Positions 1-11,889 are shown, numbered from the stretch's first letter. The stretch: DNA of 64,000 nt from Typhlomys cinereus (GCA_023101885.1 JALPQD010000089.1:5193087-5257086), one strand, 5' to 3'. Numbers and translations are program-made. The notes: generated by a model not told the origin, from the sequence alone.

Positions 1-263
1 TAGCTTATTTGAAGACTCAGTATTTTCTTGGTATGGCTGTAAAAAGATGTGGTCAGAAAAACATAATTAAATTCTGTCTTTTTTAATTTTCAGGCTTTTT
101 TGTATTATGTTTCCATTCCATACAATAAAGATTAAAATAACTTTGTTACATACTTTAACATGTATTAACATGTATTCTTAAAGTTAAAAAAGTAGTAGAG
201 AGAATTCACATATATTCATTTAATGCATAAGAAGAAAAGTAGCACATGTTGTCAAATTTTTAA

Positions 264-543
264 TTTTTTTTTTTTATTATTATTATTTATTCAACTGTGT
301 GTATGTGCGCGCGCGTGTCTGTGTGTGTGTGTATGTGTGTGTAGAACCACGGACGAATTCGCGAACCATCCTGGACGCCTCCACCTCCTTCTGCCCCGGG
401 ATTCACAGGCTCCGCCCTACCAGGACCAGAAGCGCAGGCCGCCCCCGCTTCCGTCTGGCGTCTATACGTGGGATCTGGGATCCGAACTCGGGACCTTCCG
501 CCTGCAAGGCGGAGGCTTAACCCCTGAGCCACCTCTCCAGCCC
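264..543 (-). mobile_element. Young B2-like tRNA-derived SINE, copy A (short subfamily)
   Basis: On the minus strand the element starts with a tRNA-like head (GGGGCTGGAGAGGTGGCTC), then a GC-rich body, a CA-rich stretch, and a tail with AATAAA and an A/T-rich run. It is flanked by a 19-bp direct repeat, CATGTTGTCAAATTTTTAA, at 245-263 and 544-562, which is a perfect target-site duplication from L1-type retrotransposition. CpG sites in the body are largely intact. It lacks the roughly 11-bp GTTTACT-containing segment found in copies B to F. The subfamily assignment is read from the sequence; the name B2-like is by resemblance of the head. Confidence 0.93.
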
Positions 544-600
544 CATGTTGTCAAATTTTTAAAAGTTGAAAAAAATTACATTGTTTGTAAAAGAGCTTTA

Positions 601-888
601 GGACTGGAGAGATGGCTCAGGGGTTAATACCTTTGCCTTGTAAGCAAAGGGACCTGAATTCAGATACAAGATCCCATGTAAAAATATCAGTGGGAAAGAA
701 CATGGGGCTGCAATTCCAGCCCTGGAAGGTAGAATCTGGGAAACACCAGAGCAAAGGAATAAAAAGATAGAACAATTCAAGATGATTCATCTTGGGCCTC
801 CACAAGCACACACCCTCAAGTAACCTCCTCTACACACATGCATACACAGACATACATACACAATACATGCAAGCAAGCAAAAAAAATT
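601..888 (+). mobile_element. Older SINE with B2/B3-like tRNA head
   Basis: The head GGACTGGAGAGATGGCTCAG with an A-box TGGCTCAGGGG at 613-623 is clear. A B-box-like segment follows near 655. The body differs from the young family but shares its plan: head, unique middle, CA/TA-rich end, A-rich tail to about 888. The segment AGATGATTC followed by CCTCCACA is shared with the decayed copy at 6251-6553, so the two belong to one older family. No clear target-site duplication was found, which fits greater age. Confidence 0.8.
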
Positions 889-926
889 AATATGAATAAA
901 TGAGAGAACTATAAATTGCTATCTTA

Positions 927-1068
927 CATGTTTAGATATGCGTGCATATAAAGATTGTATATACATTATATTGTATATTATAATTACATGTTTATACCAT
1001 GTTTAGATATGCGTGCATATAAAGATTGTATATACATTATATTGTATATTATAATTACATGTTTATAC
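927..1068. repeat. Perfect 71-bp tandem duplication
   Basis: Two adjacent 71-bp units, 927-997 and 998-1068, are identical base for base. Each begins CATGTTTAGATATGCGTGC and ends CATGTTTATAC. The unit is AT-rich and is not a simple microsatellite. Identity without a single difference indicates a recent duplication, a copy-number polymorphism, or possibly an assembly artefact. Confidence 0.95.
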
Positions 1069-2215
1069 TATAGATAGATTACATATATTCATATTATATG
1101 TACACTAAGCGTTTTCTTTTTCTTTTTCTTTTTTTTTTTTTTGTAATTTGAATTCCCTGATCCTTGAGGAAAAAAGGTTGCATGTCCCGTCTGGGCTTCA
1201 GTAATCCATAGTCCCCTGTTCTCTGCTGACTGCTAACTATTGCTAAGCAAGAAGCTTCCGGGCTGGGAGTTTACTAGGATCCACACTAAAAAAAAAACAA
1301 TCAATTGTGTTTTTTTCCTCAATACAAGGCAAGAGACAAGGTTCAGGTCTACTTTCCGGGACTGGTCTTTCTCTATGTCTATTGCTTCCCACACTGAATG
1401 ATGAAGATACACTCATGATTTAATAATTTGGGTCAGCCTCTGTTTGTAAGCTGTCATATTCTTAGGAGCCAAAAATACTAGAAATATCTGATGGCTTGTT
1501 AGTATTCCAGTAGGTTCATGTATGAGTGATTACGTGTACTAAAACATTTATAGTAAGATGCCACATTCTGTTCTCTTCTTCTCTAGAGTTAAACAAAACA
1601 AAGCATGTACTACATTTAATAAAGCAAAGTTGGAGAAACTATGCAGTATGTGAAGCATGTGATTCCTTATTAGTGTGATGGGTATGCCTCTAGATGCCTG
1701 CTATGTCACTAGAGATGAATTTTCTCATTAACCTCAGACATGCCAACTCGTCACATTGCAAGCAACCAAGTAAGATGGTTGTGAGACATTGAACTGCCAT
1801 CACTGCTCTTATACACGTTGCCAATTAGTCTATAAATAACACAGTTTTGAATGTGCATCAGAGTTTTGAACAGCTAACTATGGATATTCTGAAATACAAG
1901 CATAGCAAAAGAGACTATTCAAAGAATAGGCAGGAAAATGATTTGCTTAGTCGACAAGATGAACATTACTTAAAAGAAGAGATATGATGATCATGAAGAT
2001 ATTAAACACACATCTATCTATTGGCTGTTTGTGCCTAAGATTTTCTTTGGGAAAATTTGAAGCTCAGTATTTGTTGGATCAGGATGAAGCACTGTGTTAG
2101 AGTCTGGCAATAGCGTTAAGAGATGAGTTAGACAATACTGTGCCACAGAATTCAGCTTCGGTAAAGAAGTCTGAATATTTAGAAAAGTATTTAGAAAAGG
2201 AGCTGGTAATGTAGG
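1069..2215. other. Unique noncoding sequence
   Basis: A T-rich tract (TTTTC repeats then poly-T) lies at about 1115-1142. The rest is AT-rich with stop codons in all frames. I recognise no gene or repeat family here. Confidence 0.6.
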
Positions 2216-2305
2216 TGAGTGTATGTGTATGTGTATGTGTGTGTATGTGAGAGAGAGAAAGAGAGAGAGAGAGAATATTTGTGTGTATGTGTACACATGT
2301 GCAGA
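2216..2305. repeat. GT/GA compound microsatellite
   Basis: Imperfect TGTATG and GTGT units pass into GAGAGA units near 2250-2275 and return to GTGTATGTG. The 92-codon minus frame across it is low-complexity and not a gene. Confidence 0.85.
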
Positions 2306-3538
2306 AGAAAGATGGAGGCTGAGAAGATGGCAGCTGAGGAAGCTCTATGACATCATTTAGAGTTCAGGCCATGTCTTAAGAGTAAAGATGACTTTGGAGT
2401 TTTGGCGCTTTAACTGAATCATAGCTTTATGTTCTCTCACACACGTTTAGAGATGCGCTGAGGAAAACATGAAATATAGTACCAGACATTGCAAGCAGAC
2501 TCAATGGCCAACCTGTTATAGAGTGAAATCCAGCTGACATACCGTCAAGTCCATTCCTCTGACTAATATATAAAGATGATAATCAATAGGACTCTTCCCT
2601 TAAATGGGCCATGCGGGAGTAAACTTTGGGACTGAATCAGTCCCACTGAAATTTCTCAACCTCAGACCCAGCAGCTCTCTTTCAAGTTTCCACTTTTCAC
2701 CTTCCTTTTATGGATGTGTTGTTCTTTGACAATTTTTTATATGTGCACATTCCATTTTGTTTATCTCTCCCTTTCTCATCTTCCTCCCATCACTGCCAAG
2801 CCCCTTCTTCCCTACAAGCCTCCCTTTCATATCACTGTCTTTTAGTTTTCTCATGCATCCCACTGAGATTAAGCAAGATTGACCATGGATGCTGAGCTTT
2901 CTCTCTAGTCGGGGACATGCAAATGGTTATTTTGCTTCCCAGAATGTTAATTGTTGGTAGTTTATTGGTAGCTGGCAGAGCCCTATGTTTTCTTGCTCCA
3001 TCCTTAGTTGATCTTTGGCCAAGCCAGTTCTGTGTAGACCAGTGTCAATAACACCATTGTTGTAAGTTCATGATCTTCATGGCTGTGCTGTGTTTGGAAG
3101 ATAGTTTTTCATAGCCCTTTTCCCTCTTCTGGCTCTTACATCCTTTCTAGCACCTCCCCACTTGGCGATGGTCACTAAGCCTTAAAAGAACAATGTGAAT
3201 CCCAAGCTTTTCTTCTCCACTCTGTAAAGTGCTTTGAAAGTTAGTGCTCATTCATTAAGCTTTATTTCCAATGATATTTCAGTGCCTTATATTCCAATGC
3301 CCTTTATATGTCCATCTAGGAAAGAACCACCCAACAATTAAATAGAAAACAAGGCCAGATTTGAAGTTTACTGCAGTCATTAAGTAAACTCATGCATGCA
3401 AGATGATTGGCCTATAATAAGCATTTGAAAGGGTGAACTGTACTATAACCACAACTATTGCTAGTATTAATGATCTCAAATAAGTAACAAGGCAAAGACT
3501 AATAAACCTTCCCAAGCCCACCTTTAAATGGCAGATCA
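2306..3538. other. Unique noncoding sequence
   Basis: No recognisable gene, exon or repeat family. The short plus-strand frame at 2710-2895 runs through pyrimidine-rich unique sequence and has no motif. Confidence 0.55.
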
Positions 3539-3640
3539 TTTATCTCCTCTCATAATGTAAGACCCATGAAATCAGAAAGTGCATTCCTCGGATTGACATA
3601 TCCACGCCCAGTACTTAGCAATGCTCAATAGAGATGTGTG
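3539..3640 (+). mobile_element. Possible L2 3'-end relic
   Basis: The order of sub-motifs resembles the L2 3' terminus: TGTAAGACCCATGAAATCAGA, then CCCAGTACTTAGCA, then ATGCTCAATA. Divergence is high, as expected for this ancient family. The call is from memory of the consensus. Confidence 0.45.
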
Positions 3641-3857
3641 AAGCAAATTCAAGATTAAATTCACTGAATTCTTAAAAGCAACGATTTTATTTTTGAGATT
3701 AGATGATGAACTACTGTCTTTTTTACCCATGGGAATTTGTTGTTCGTGTTCTCAAATGATTCTATTCAAGACTGTAGGTTCACATCACAGAAATAGGAAA
3801 CAAGGGAAAGACAAGACCTTAGGAAATGGAAGAAAGTGGGAAGAGTAGACTAAATTG

Positions 3858-3858
<1 letters not shown>

Positions 3859-3904
<46 letters not shown>
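3859..3904. repeat. (TG)23 microsatellite
   Basis: There are 23 uninterrupted TG units. They are followed by a GAGA-rich stretch to about 3955. A repeat of this length is expected to vary in length between individuals. Confidence 0.97.
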
Positions 3905-3906
<2 letters not shown>

Positions 3907-3955
3907 GCATGTGTGTAAGAGAGAAAGAGAAAGAGAGGGAAGGAGAGAGATAGGA

Positions 3956-4849
3956 AGGGGCCTTTGTCTATTTAATAAAGAGGTGCTGTGGCTTCGGACC
4001 TCCATGTTCTAACAGAAGGATCTCTTCTCTCGTTATTCTGCTTTGAAGAGTAATGGGGATGATATGCAGACTTCAGGGACATAAGGAGGGCAAAAGGCGT
4101 GAAGAAGAACCCACTATGGAGATAGTGCCTCCTCTAAGGCTGTCAAGGATAGAGAGAGGGTTGATTCAGAATGATGAAATGATAGGCTTTCCCTCCTTGA
4201 TGGAAACCAAATCTTATTTCACATTTTGAAAGGAAAATAATAATGCAAAAGAGCATTCCAGAGCATGAGGTGGCAGAAAGTAATTGGTGCATGTAGCAAC
4301 ACATTGAAGTGTCAGCTTACCCGTAAGAAGTAGTACTATGATGAGCTTCAGTCTCCTGTAGGAATATTACAAATTCTATATAAAAAATAATAAAAAGTTA
4401 TACGAAGAGCTTAACATATGGGCACATATCAAGAATACACAGGCATGAGCGTTTCTTCATGGACATCTTTATTAACAACTCTTTATCCAAGCTTATGACA
4501 GTTATTAACTTCATTTCCTAAACAGAGCAGCACTCAAACAGAGCAATAAAGTGGCCTGTCCTGCCCTCTGCCTTTATACTAGACTCCCAGTCAGGAACCA
4601 AAGTCAGCGATTCAGTCACATATTCCCAATTCTGACACATTTCAGAATCTTGTTCTTTTAACTTAAAGAGATTCCTTTTTCATTTTCCACTTATGATTAT
4701 GTGCTTTTTCATGTCTTGCAATTCATATTTTTTAGGTTTGGCTTTGATTAAAAAATGAGTCCATTTGATGGCCAAGGATAGATCAATTGTCGTACATGAA
4801 CAGTAGCAATTTCTACCTGGGTCCTCTCAGGTTACTATAGCTGAAAGCC
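3956..4849. other. Unique noncoding sequence
   Basis: No gene or repeat family is recognised. Composition is AT-rich with scattered stops in every frame. Confidence 0.5.
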
Positions 4850-5060
4850 TACTCCATTTGAAAACAATGTGAAGATGTGGTCTCAGGGATGACCCTGTTT
4901 AAACTCAGTGGGTCTCAAAACACAAAGACTTAAATGTGGGAAGGGTCTTGTAAGAGGGGGAGGGTGTAAAAGGGGAGAAGGATTAGAGTTGGAGGGCTAC
5001 ATCATAATGTACTACGTAAAAACATGACATTTAATACAAGTTCTTAATTAAAAGAGAAGC
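4850..5060 (+). mobile_element. L1 3' UTR terminal fragment
   Basis: AAACTCAGTGGGTCTCAAAA is followed by a G-rich polypurine stretch (about 4940-4985) and an AT-rich end before an A-rich run. That order is typical of rodent L1 3' UTRs, which carry a polypurine tract upstream of the poly-A tail. There is no coding part. The call rests on remembered L1 3' UTR layout. Confidence 0.6.
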
Positions 5061-5312
5061 AACAGAATTCACAGTGGCTCACATGTGATGCCATGTAGTA
5101 GGGAAAGAACAGGGTGGAAGAAAGTGGTCATGCAGAGATGGAGGGATGTCCCTCAGAAGCTAGCCAAGGATCTAGAAGGAGCTGAGCCAAGGACATATAT
5201 GTAAGTGTTATATTAAGGATCATAGTGGCTCCCTCAGCCTGGACAGTTGATGAGTAAGATGGAAAAATGAGTGGAGAACACGCAGCTTCAAAGGGAGCAT
5301 ACTGGAAACTCT

Positions 5313-5653
5313 TGTGTTGCTGGGACAGAAAATACCCAAAGTCAAGCAACTTAAGAGAGAAAGGAAGATTTATCCAGCTTACAGTTAATGAGGGGACATA
5401 TAATCTTTCATGGTAGGAAAGCCATAGCTGGCAGCAAAAACTGGAGACTGACAACAATCTAACCTATCTGGGAGGCTGAGAATTGTAAGACTGCCAATTG
5501 CAAGAGCAGACCTCTCTTGGAGGTAGGGTAGGGCTAATCCACTGCAAGGTCTGTCACCTGAGACTGCCTTCCTCCAGCAAGGCTCCACCTCCTGAAGGTT
5601 CCATGGTCTTCCCAAACACATGAGACTGTGGCGACACATTCAAATCATGACAG
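5313..5653 (-). mobile_element. LTR-like dispersed repeat (same family as 15563-15880)
   Basis: Read on the minus strand it begins near CTGTCATGATTTGAATGTG and ends CTTAAGTTGCTTGACTTTGG followed by a TATTTTCT stretch. A second copy in the opposite orientation lies at 15563-15880 and shares several blocks, including the 20-base end segment. Length (about 340 bp), an AATAAA-like site near the end and an absence of coding suggest a solo LTR of MaLR/ERVL type or a rodent medium-reiteration repeat. The exact family name is uncertain. Confidence 0.65.
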
Positions 5654-5655
5654 AG

Positions 5656-6250
5656 TGCATTATGCGTTTTTGTTTGTTATTGCTATTAAATGTCAACGAT
5701 GTGTCAGACCATATGCTCTTAGCTCCATCCACCCTTTTTATGACTTGCCTTTTGCTACTTAACTAATTATTTTGATATAATTTGTCTCTATAGCCAGATG
5801 AACCTTGAACTCTTTTCCTGCTTGCCTTATGAAGTCCCTATACTGCCTACAAGCTGTCTATATGATACACTATCATTCTTCCCATATTAGCTTGACCACT
5901 AAGATTACAGTGCAAATCCTGACCTTTTCTTATGTAACTCACTTCCCCATGGAAGAGCCTAGTGCATATTTATGAGCACTAAACTTTGGCTTTATCTTTA
6001 AGAAATATTGAAATTATCTCAGGTGATTGGAAATAATCATCCTGTTTCAAAGGGCATTTATTTGCTTTTGTCCCAAGAGGCAGCAAATGGAATACAATAA
6101 TTTAGATGTGTGCATATAACCTTGATCCTAGACAGAGCTGGCAAAGCAGCGTATAGATAATTCCCAGTGCGCTTTCCAGATGGAAGCTCATGTGTGATAC
6201 CATGATCTCTGTAATTCCTGACCTTGGGACATGGGTCCTTAGATAAACAC
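5656..6250. other. Unique noncoding sequence, perhaps a MIR trace
   Basis: A faint resemblance to a minus-strand MIR is seen at about 5690-5740 (GATGTGTCAGACC, GCTCTTAGC). The rest shows no gene or recognisable repeat. Confidence 0.4.
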
Positions 6251-6553
6251 CTCTGGGACACCAGAAATAGCTTAAGGTTAGACTGTCACAAGCAGAAGGT
6301 CCTGAGTCCATCCTAGATCCTAGGTTAAAAACTCCAGGTGAAAACAGCATTGGCCTACACTACAGTCCCTGATGGGCAGAGCCTGAGAAATCTCAGAGCT
6401 AAGGAAAAAGGATGTAGGAGCAATCTAAGATGATTCCCAAAGTCACCCTTGGTCCTCCACAGGAACCTAGAGTGCCCTCTGATACACACACAGGCATGGA
6501 CACACACACACACATTCATACAAATAAAATAAAATAACAAAATAATAAAAATC
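6251..6553 (+). mobile_element. Decayed older SINE
   Basis: The tRNA-like head is degraded but readable: AAATAGCTTAAGG at the A-box position, then AGAAGGTCCTGAGTCCATCC at the B-box position. The body shares TAAGATGATTC and CCTCCACAGG blocks with the element at 601-888. It ends in ACACACACAC and AATAAAATAAAATAA. No target-site duplication is evident. Confidence 0.7.
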
Positions 6554-8929
6554 TCTATTGGTCCCTAAACAGGAAAGCCATTCCTACTAAGACAAAGCAG
6601 CCTGTGTCTCTGGTTCAGCCTGCCTGACTGTCGGTTACATTGGGAGTTCCTATGCTAGGACTAAGAGGCTCTCTGGGGTTGTTAAGGGAAGCAGGGCATG
6701 TATTCTGAATGCTGTTTACTAGATGCTCTGTGATGAGAGTGGTTCGAGCATGGTAGGCATGGCTGTCATCTTCCTCTGTTTCAACAGCTCCTCTCCAGCT
6801 CCCTGGGTGTGTACCCCAACCCCCCTGGGAGACAAGCCCTTAGGTTTTGCCCTGAGCCTCTTCACTGAGATGGCCTCAGGCTTCCCTCACTTCAAGAAGA
6901 GAGGAAAGGAATGAATGCAACCGAACATGTGTCCTGGATTCCAGGTCTATAAACATCCAGGCTCCTGTCATCATTTTCCATTACAAAGCCCCAAATGGCC
7001 CCAAATCTTCAGATGTTATATTCAGTGCCTGTTAAGGAAAGCCCCTCGTGGAACAGAATGGAATCAGCAGTGCCGCTGTCTCATTAGTCTGAAATGTCAG
7101 TTTCATGTTTCTCTAAAGTCTGGTTTCTCCTTAGAAGTTCTCCAAACTCTACCAAGTGTCTTTCTATCCCCAACCTCCCACCAAAGCTCACAAGGGTTTC
7201 AATGTGATGAGCCATGTTTTTCATGCCATAAATGTGGCCTCAGCTTTGCAAATGCATATGGGTTGTGATGCCACTTAAACTTTTTAACTCAGAAGGGGAA
7301 GTAGAGAAGCGATCTGGTCATCCATCCCCTCTTGACTCATTGTTTAAGTTTTTTTTTAAAAATTAATTTGTTATGATTTGCGGTTTACTGAAAATAACTG
7401 TTCCCACCATGTCACATTATGATACTGTCTCCCTTCTCAGGCAAGTTTCTTCCATGCCAAGCAGTCATAATATCTTACTTCTAATTAATGCTCCTTTGTT
7501 TTGTGTATTCCCATGACAATTTATCAGGTCATGATTTGACAACATTGGACAGATTATTCACTACCTTGACTCTGAATACAATAAGATAAATACCGAAGAA
7601 CCACAGAGGTCTATTTTTAAATAAGATTGAATATTCATTCATTCAGTACTCAGTAAAAGCTCCATTTTAAGCTATTTGATTTCTTCTTTTCAATGGCTGC
7701 ATGTATCTGGTCATAGGGATGAAGGTTTTGGTGTCCAGAGTATTCACAAAATGGACAGATTCTCATAGCAAGTGAACAATGGAGACTGGATATAGGTTAT
7801 TAAGTACCCAGAGTTCCAGCTATATCCCTAATATGAGAGAATCTAATAAAGCAGATTATCTTAATCTGCATGCCCAAGTATGACCTTTCAATTAGGAAAA
7901 TATATGGCCTTTTGATTATGTCTTTTTGTTTGTTTCTACTTTTACTTATTTGTTATTGATTTATTGATTCATTCATTCATTCACTCATTGACACAGAGTC
8001 TTGCTATGCAGTCATACCTTGCATGTCAATGCAAATTTCAAAGAAATATGGAAGAAGCAGAAGAAATGGTCACTGGTATTAAAAATAATTCTTGGAAATA
8101 ATCTGAGATTAATAAATGTAGTTTATATAATAAAGTAAGATTAATATTACAAAATGAACCATTGAATACATGGGAAGTACTCAGAATAATGTAATGGAAG
8201 CTCCATAAATGATAACCACCAGTTCTGACCCACAGAATGTGTGTTTCTAATCTTCCGATTACAACCTGCTCCTTACCTTCTTCTCTGGGACCTACTCTTC
8301 CCCCAAGATAACCCTGGAATTCTGGTAAAGTGATCTAGCCAATAGTTTATCTTCCACTTCCCCAGATCCTTGATCATCTTCCAATCCTAAACGTGGGGTA
8401 ACCGTAATATTCTACCACCCTAGCCAATGATTGGTCTGGGTAGGGAAGTGAACCCAGATGGACAACTAGACTCTTTCCTTGATCAGCTGCAGAAGGCCTT
8501 TGCATTTTTCAGAGTATCATTGTGTGACTTCAGAGCACGGATGTCCATGAGTCCTAGTGCAGGAAGAATCCTGGATAAACAAAACCAAATGCTAAAGAGA
8601 AAAGAAGGTGAAAGAAATCAGAATCATGATTATAAAGTGCTCAACTGCAATTTCCTACATGCCCACAGCTCTTCTACACCCCACGACCTTTTCTTCCTTG
8701 GAAGAAACATTCCTAGTATTCAGCAGTAACTCCCTGTGCTGTTTGTGTGAGTTATGAGTTGGGTTTCTCTTGCTTGTGATCAAAGAGGATCAACACTGCT
8801 GTTACTGGTAAGTAACTATTAAGAAAGACAATTAGGAACTAGTACATTTTCACTAGATGATATTACTTGATTAGAGAGAGAGTGAGAAGATTAAGCACAT
8901 GCTGAGATCAGGGGCTAATTTTTCAGAAG
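6554..8929. other. Unique noncoding sequence
   Basis: This holds a short ATTC run at about 7966-7986 followed by CACAGAGTCTTGCTATGCAG, which looks like a tiny minus-strand 7SL-derived (B1-like) scrap. The 117-codon frame at 6915-7268 has a single C-x2-C-x3-F-like segment near its end but no second histidine and no repeat units, so I do not call a zinc finger. Nothing else is recognised. Confidence 0.5.
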
Positions 8930-9014
8930 TTGAGTCTCTCCTTCTACCATGTGGTCTCTGGGGAATCAAACACAGGTCTCCAAGTTTTCATCAGACACCT
9001 TTACCCTGTGCTTC
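8930..9014 (-). mobile_element. B3-like SINE head fragment
   Basis: The plus-strand text TCTCTCCTTCTACCATGTGG, then GGAATCAAACACAGGTCTCC, then CACCTTTACCC is the reverse complement of a B3-type tRNA-like head and its following region. The rest of the element is missing or beyond recognition. Confidence 0.55.
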
Positions 9015-9204
9015 ATTTGGTTATCCTAGCAAATGTTTTTTGGGTGCAATGAATAAGTGAATTTTGTAATTAATGAATTACAATATGATAATATAGGATG
9101 ATATAAAATAATCATATCCAGTGTTTGGTGAAATATATGCTCAAGAGCTATAATAAGAGCTTACATGATAGAAATAATCAAGCATTTCCAGTGAAAATGT
9201 CTTA

Positions 9205-9335
9205 TATTTGAGTCTCTATTTACAACACATCAATCTGGAAGATCTTGGGAAACAACCTTAGTTTCTTTTTCTGATGTCAGGTTTTTCCACCTGTAAAATG
9301 GAGCAGATAAGCCCTCTCCTATGCTGTTCTAATTC
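9205..9335 (+). mobile_element. MIR relic
   Basis: GATCTTGGGAAACAACCTTAG, TTCCACCTGTAAAATGGAGC and the following pyrimidine-rich text align in order with the MIR core and right part (CTTGGGCAAGT...CCTCATCTGTAAAATGG). Strongly diverged, as MIR always is. Confidence 0.65.
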
Positions 9336-9724
9336 AAATTATTCTTCATGCTGTGACTGCTTCCTACAGAAGGCATACAGAACTAATGATGCAAAGCTTT
9401 TCTATGAAAAAATGAAATCCTCTCTAAGCATCACCCACTCAGATTCATTCTTTTCTCTTTCAAAAGTTTTTAAGTAAACTTATACCCATTATGTTGTGTT
9501 TTCAGAGTTCACTTTAAATAACTCCTTTTCCTGACTAGAATGCCATATATATATACATGTGATATGACTTTAGAAAAACAGTAACTACTTAACACGCTTT
9601 AATTACAGGGTGATTGTGCCCCTCTTCATTAATGATTTACTGCCTAATGAGTCATTTCTACACTGATGTTCTAAGTGTATTCTATTAGTAACGGTCTTCT
9701 TTCTGTAGTGTATCTTTTTATTTT
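9336..9724. other. Unique noncoding sequence
   Basis: No gene or repeat is recognised. The short plus frame at 9274-9477 overlaps the MIR relic and is not supported. Confidence 0.5.
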
Positions 9725-9737
9725 ACATATACATATA

Positions 9738-9770
<33 letters not shown>

Positions 9771-9814
9771 GCGCGTGCGTGCATGCGTGCATGCGCGCGC
9801 ACACACGTGTGTGT
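9725..9814. repeat. 90-bp strictly alternating purine-pyrimidine tract (Z-DNA type)
   Basis: Every base from 9725 to 9814 alternates purine and pyrimidine. Order: AC/AT-rich, (GT)n, then CG-rich GCGCGCGCACGCGCGCGTGC, then GCATGC units, CACACA and GTGTGT. CG and CA/TG alternation is the composition most prone to left-handed Z-DNA. The GCATGC blocks are also self-complementary. Confidence 0.95.
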
Positions 9815-9819
9815 CTACA

Positions 9820-10115
9820 TGTGTGTTTCCATGTAGAGGGGTATATGCATGTGTACTCACATATATAGATGAGTGTACTTGAGTGTGTGTGTGCTTTATT
9901 GTGGGTCTTGGTCTCTAATTAAACCCAGAGCACATCATTAAAACTAGTTTGGCTAGCCAACTTGCTCTGGGAATTTTCAGACCCTGTCTTCTATGACTGG
10001 AATTACAGAAAGCTGCCACACCCATCTGACATTTTTATGTGGGATCTGGGGACTCAAACTCAGGTTCTTTTGCTTGCAAGGGAAAGGCTTAAAGCACTAG
10101 CCAGCTTCCTGGCCC
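9820..10115 (-). mobile_element. B4-like composite SINE (tRNA head plus 7SL-like part)
   Basis: The plus strand carries TGGTCTCTAATTAAACCCAG and GGCTAGCCAACTTGCTCTGG, resembling the 7SL-like half of rodent B4-type SINEs in reverse, then ATGTGGGATCTGGGGACTC and a tRNA-like head ending CCTGGCCC at 10115. The neighbouring alternating tract may be the expanded CA-rich 3' end of this element. Confidence 0.7.
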
Positions 10116-11014
10116 TTTCTGTATTTAATGGAAGTGTTTTCCCTAACATTCATCAGCATGCTGAATCTCGGAACGCACAGTGACTGCTGCTTTTCCCTCC
10201 TGTGGAATGCTTATCTTTCTCGATCATCAAAGGTATTGCTTCTCATAAATGGCTTCTTGTTTCTGAGACATATTAGAAACCGTCGTTAGCAATCATTTTC
10301 TGTTACCAAGGGAGTTTGGGATAATGGAATGTGTAGTCACTTTCAATTGATGTCACATTTCCTGATGCATCTGTGCACCAGCTTGTCACTGGAGCAAATG
10401 AAGTTGCAAATCGCATCCACTTGTTTTTAATCATGAAATCTTTAAAACTGTTTATTTTTAACGTGGCATCCTTCCTCTTCTTTTTCATACCTTTCGTGTG
10501 GTAGGACTGATTTTCAATGTGCAGGGTCTTGGCTATTTAGTAAGTATGGTAATTAGGAACTACCATTTCCTGGGAAGCTTGAGGGAGTGGAAGGATAGGG
10601 TTTAGGCTTGCAGGGCATTTGAAGGCTGGATGTAAAGCAAGGCATTGAGCGAGCAGCAATTGCACAAAGTTTCTGCAGCAGCGGAGTGTTTCTGGCAGTC
10701 TAGGGAAGTCATTGTGCTCCATTTGTGTTCCATCACCCTGGTGGCCAATAAGGTGCAGAGTGATACATGTCTTCATTATTTCCTGAGTGTTCCCTGCCTC
10801 AGAAAACCCAGATGGCCACAGTTTTGTCATTTGCACTAGGACCAGACCTGTCAGATGGAGGCAATATGCTTGTGAGAGTCAGTTTGCTTTAAGGAATATT
10901 GTTTTGTGATCTCTGCAATATTCTTCTGCTGAAAATCTGCAAGGAGTTGTTACCTGGGGAGTGATGGGGTAGTCTTCACAACACTTTTTTTATTTCATAG
11001 ATATGTGATTATGA
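10116..11014. other. Unique noncoding sequence
   Basis: Moderate GC unique sequence with no recognised gene or repeat. Overlapping short frames on both strands at 10537-10839 have no motif and mirror one another. Confidence 0.5.
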
Positions 11015-11260
11015 GAGCAATAACAACAGCACAAGAGCATCAGTAAAATTAGTAGTTATCACTTATTGAATACATCTTCTGTATCAGACGTCCTCGTGTG
11101 TTAGTGCAAGGTAGCTTCTCAGGTTTTACTAGCCAGCACGAAAGTGTGGTTTCTATTTTATACATTTGTTAAAAAAAATCAATGAGGATTAAGAATTTAG
11201 TAAATTCCTAGTAAATATTAGAGGCAGCATTTTAAACCACGTTTGCCCAACTCGAAGAAA
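11015..11260 (-). mobile_element. MIR relic
   Basis: On the plus strand, TATCACTTATTGAATACATC, CTTCTGTATCAGACGTCC, GGTTTCTATTTTATACA, TCAATGAGGATTAAG and GTTTGCCCAAC follow the reverse-complement order of MIR (ATTTATTGAGCACTTACTATGTGCC...TTGCCCAAGGTC). Nearly the whole element seems represented. Confidence 0.72.
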
Positions 11261-11889
11261 CTTCTAACAATTAAAATAATTTTCAGTCTCACATGGTCTC
11301 AATTCAGAATCTATTCAGAAATACATATGATATTTTCATTAAAATGTTGTTATGCTTATATGGTCAGGGAAACAATATTTTCTGTGCTGTTCATATTGTC
11401 CATTAGGGAAAGTGATTAAATCTACAAAGTGTGGATTGGAATATTCTCAGAAAAGAGGAAACACCAGAATGAATACATTATAAGTCACAGCTCACAGTGG
11501 CTCTCAAGAGAGAGCTGTTTGCTGGGTGAAAACAATTAAGGGCATATAGGAAAAGAAATGGGGGAAGCCTGGGTGTATGTATGTGGAAATGCCAGACTCA
11601 TTCTCTCAATGAAAGACCAAGTTGTTTATGTGTGTGTGAGAGTGGATGGGTGGGCACTTGTAAAGCACAGCTTTTGCTACTTAATTTATAACAAAAAATT
11701 CAAGAGCATGAAGCTGTAAGGAATTTATAGTAGGTACTTTTTTTAAAAATAGACCAATGGTGTTTTTCTGCCAGCTAGGGCTCATGTCGAAAACAGTTCC
11801 ACCAGCTGGGCTTCAAAGGTTCAAACAAGTCAGACTATGAGAGCCATTTGTTATTCATTCTTTAACATATAGGTAGATGAGGACCAAGA
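11261..11889. other. Unique noncoding sequence
   Basis: Nothing recognised; AT-rich with stops in all frames. Confidence 0.5.

Noticed and set aside
264..543. CpG island
   Set aside because: The GC- and CpG-rich patch is the body of a young SINE and is flanked by a target-site duplication.
6915..7268. Possible zinc-finger fragment near the end of a 117-codon frame
   Set aside because: There is one C-x2-C-x3-F pattern, a stop before the expected histidine, and no second histidine or tandem finger. Too weak.
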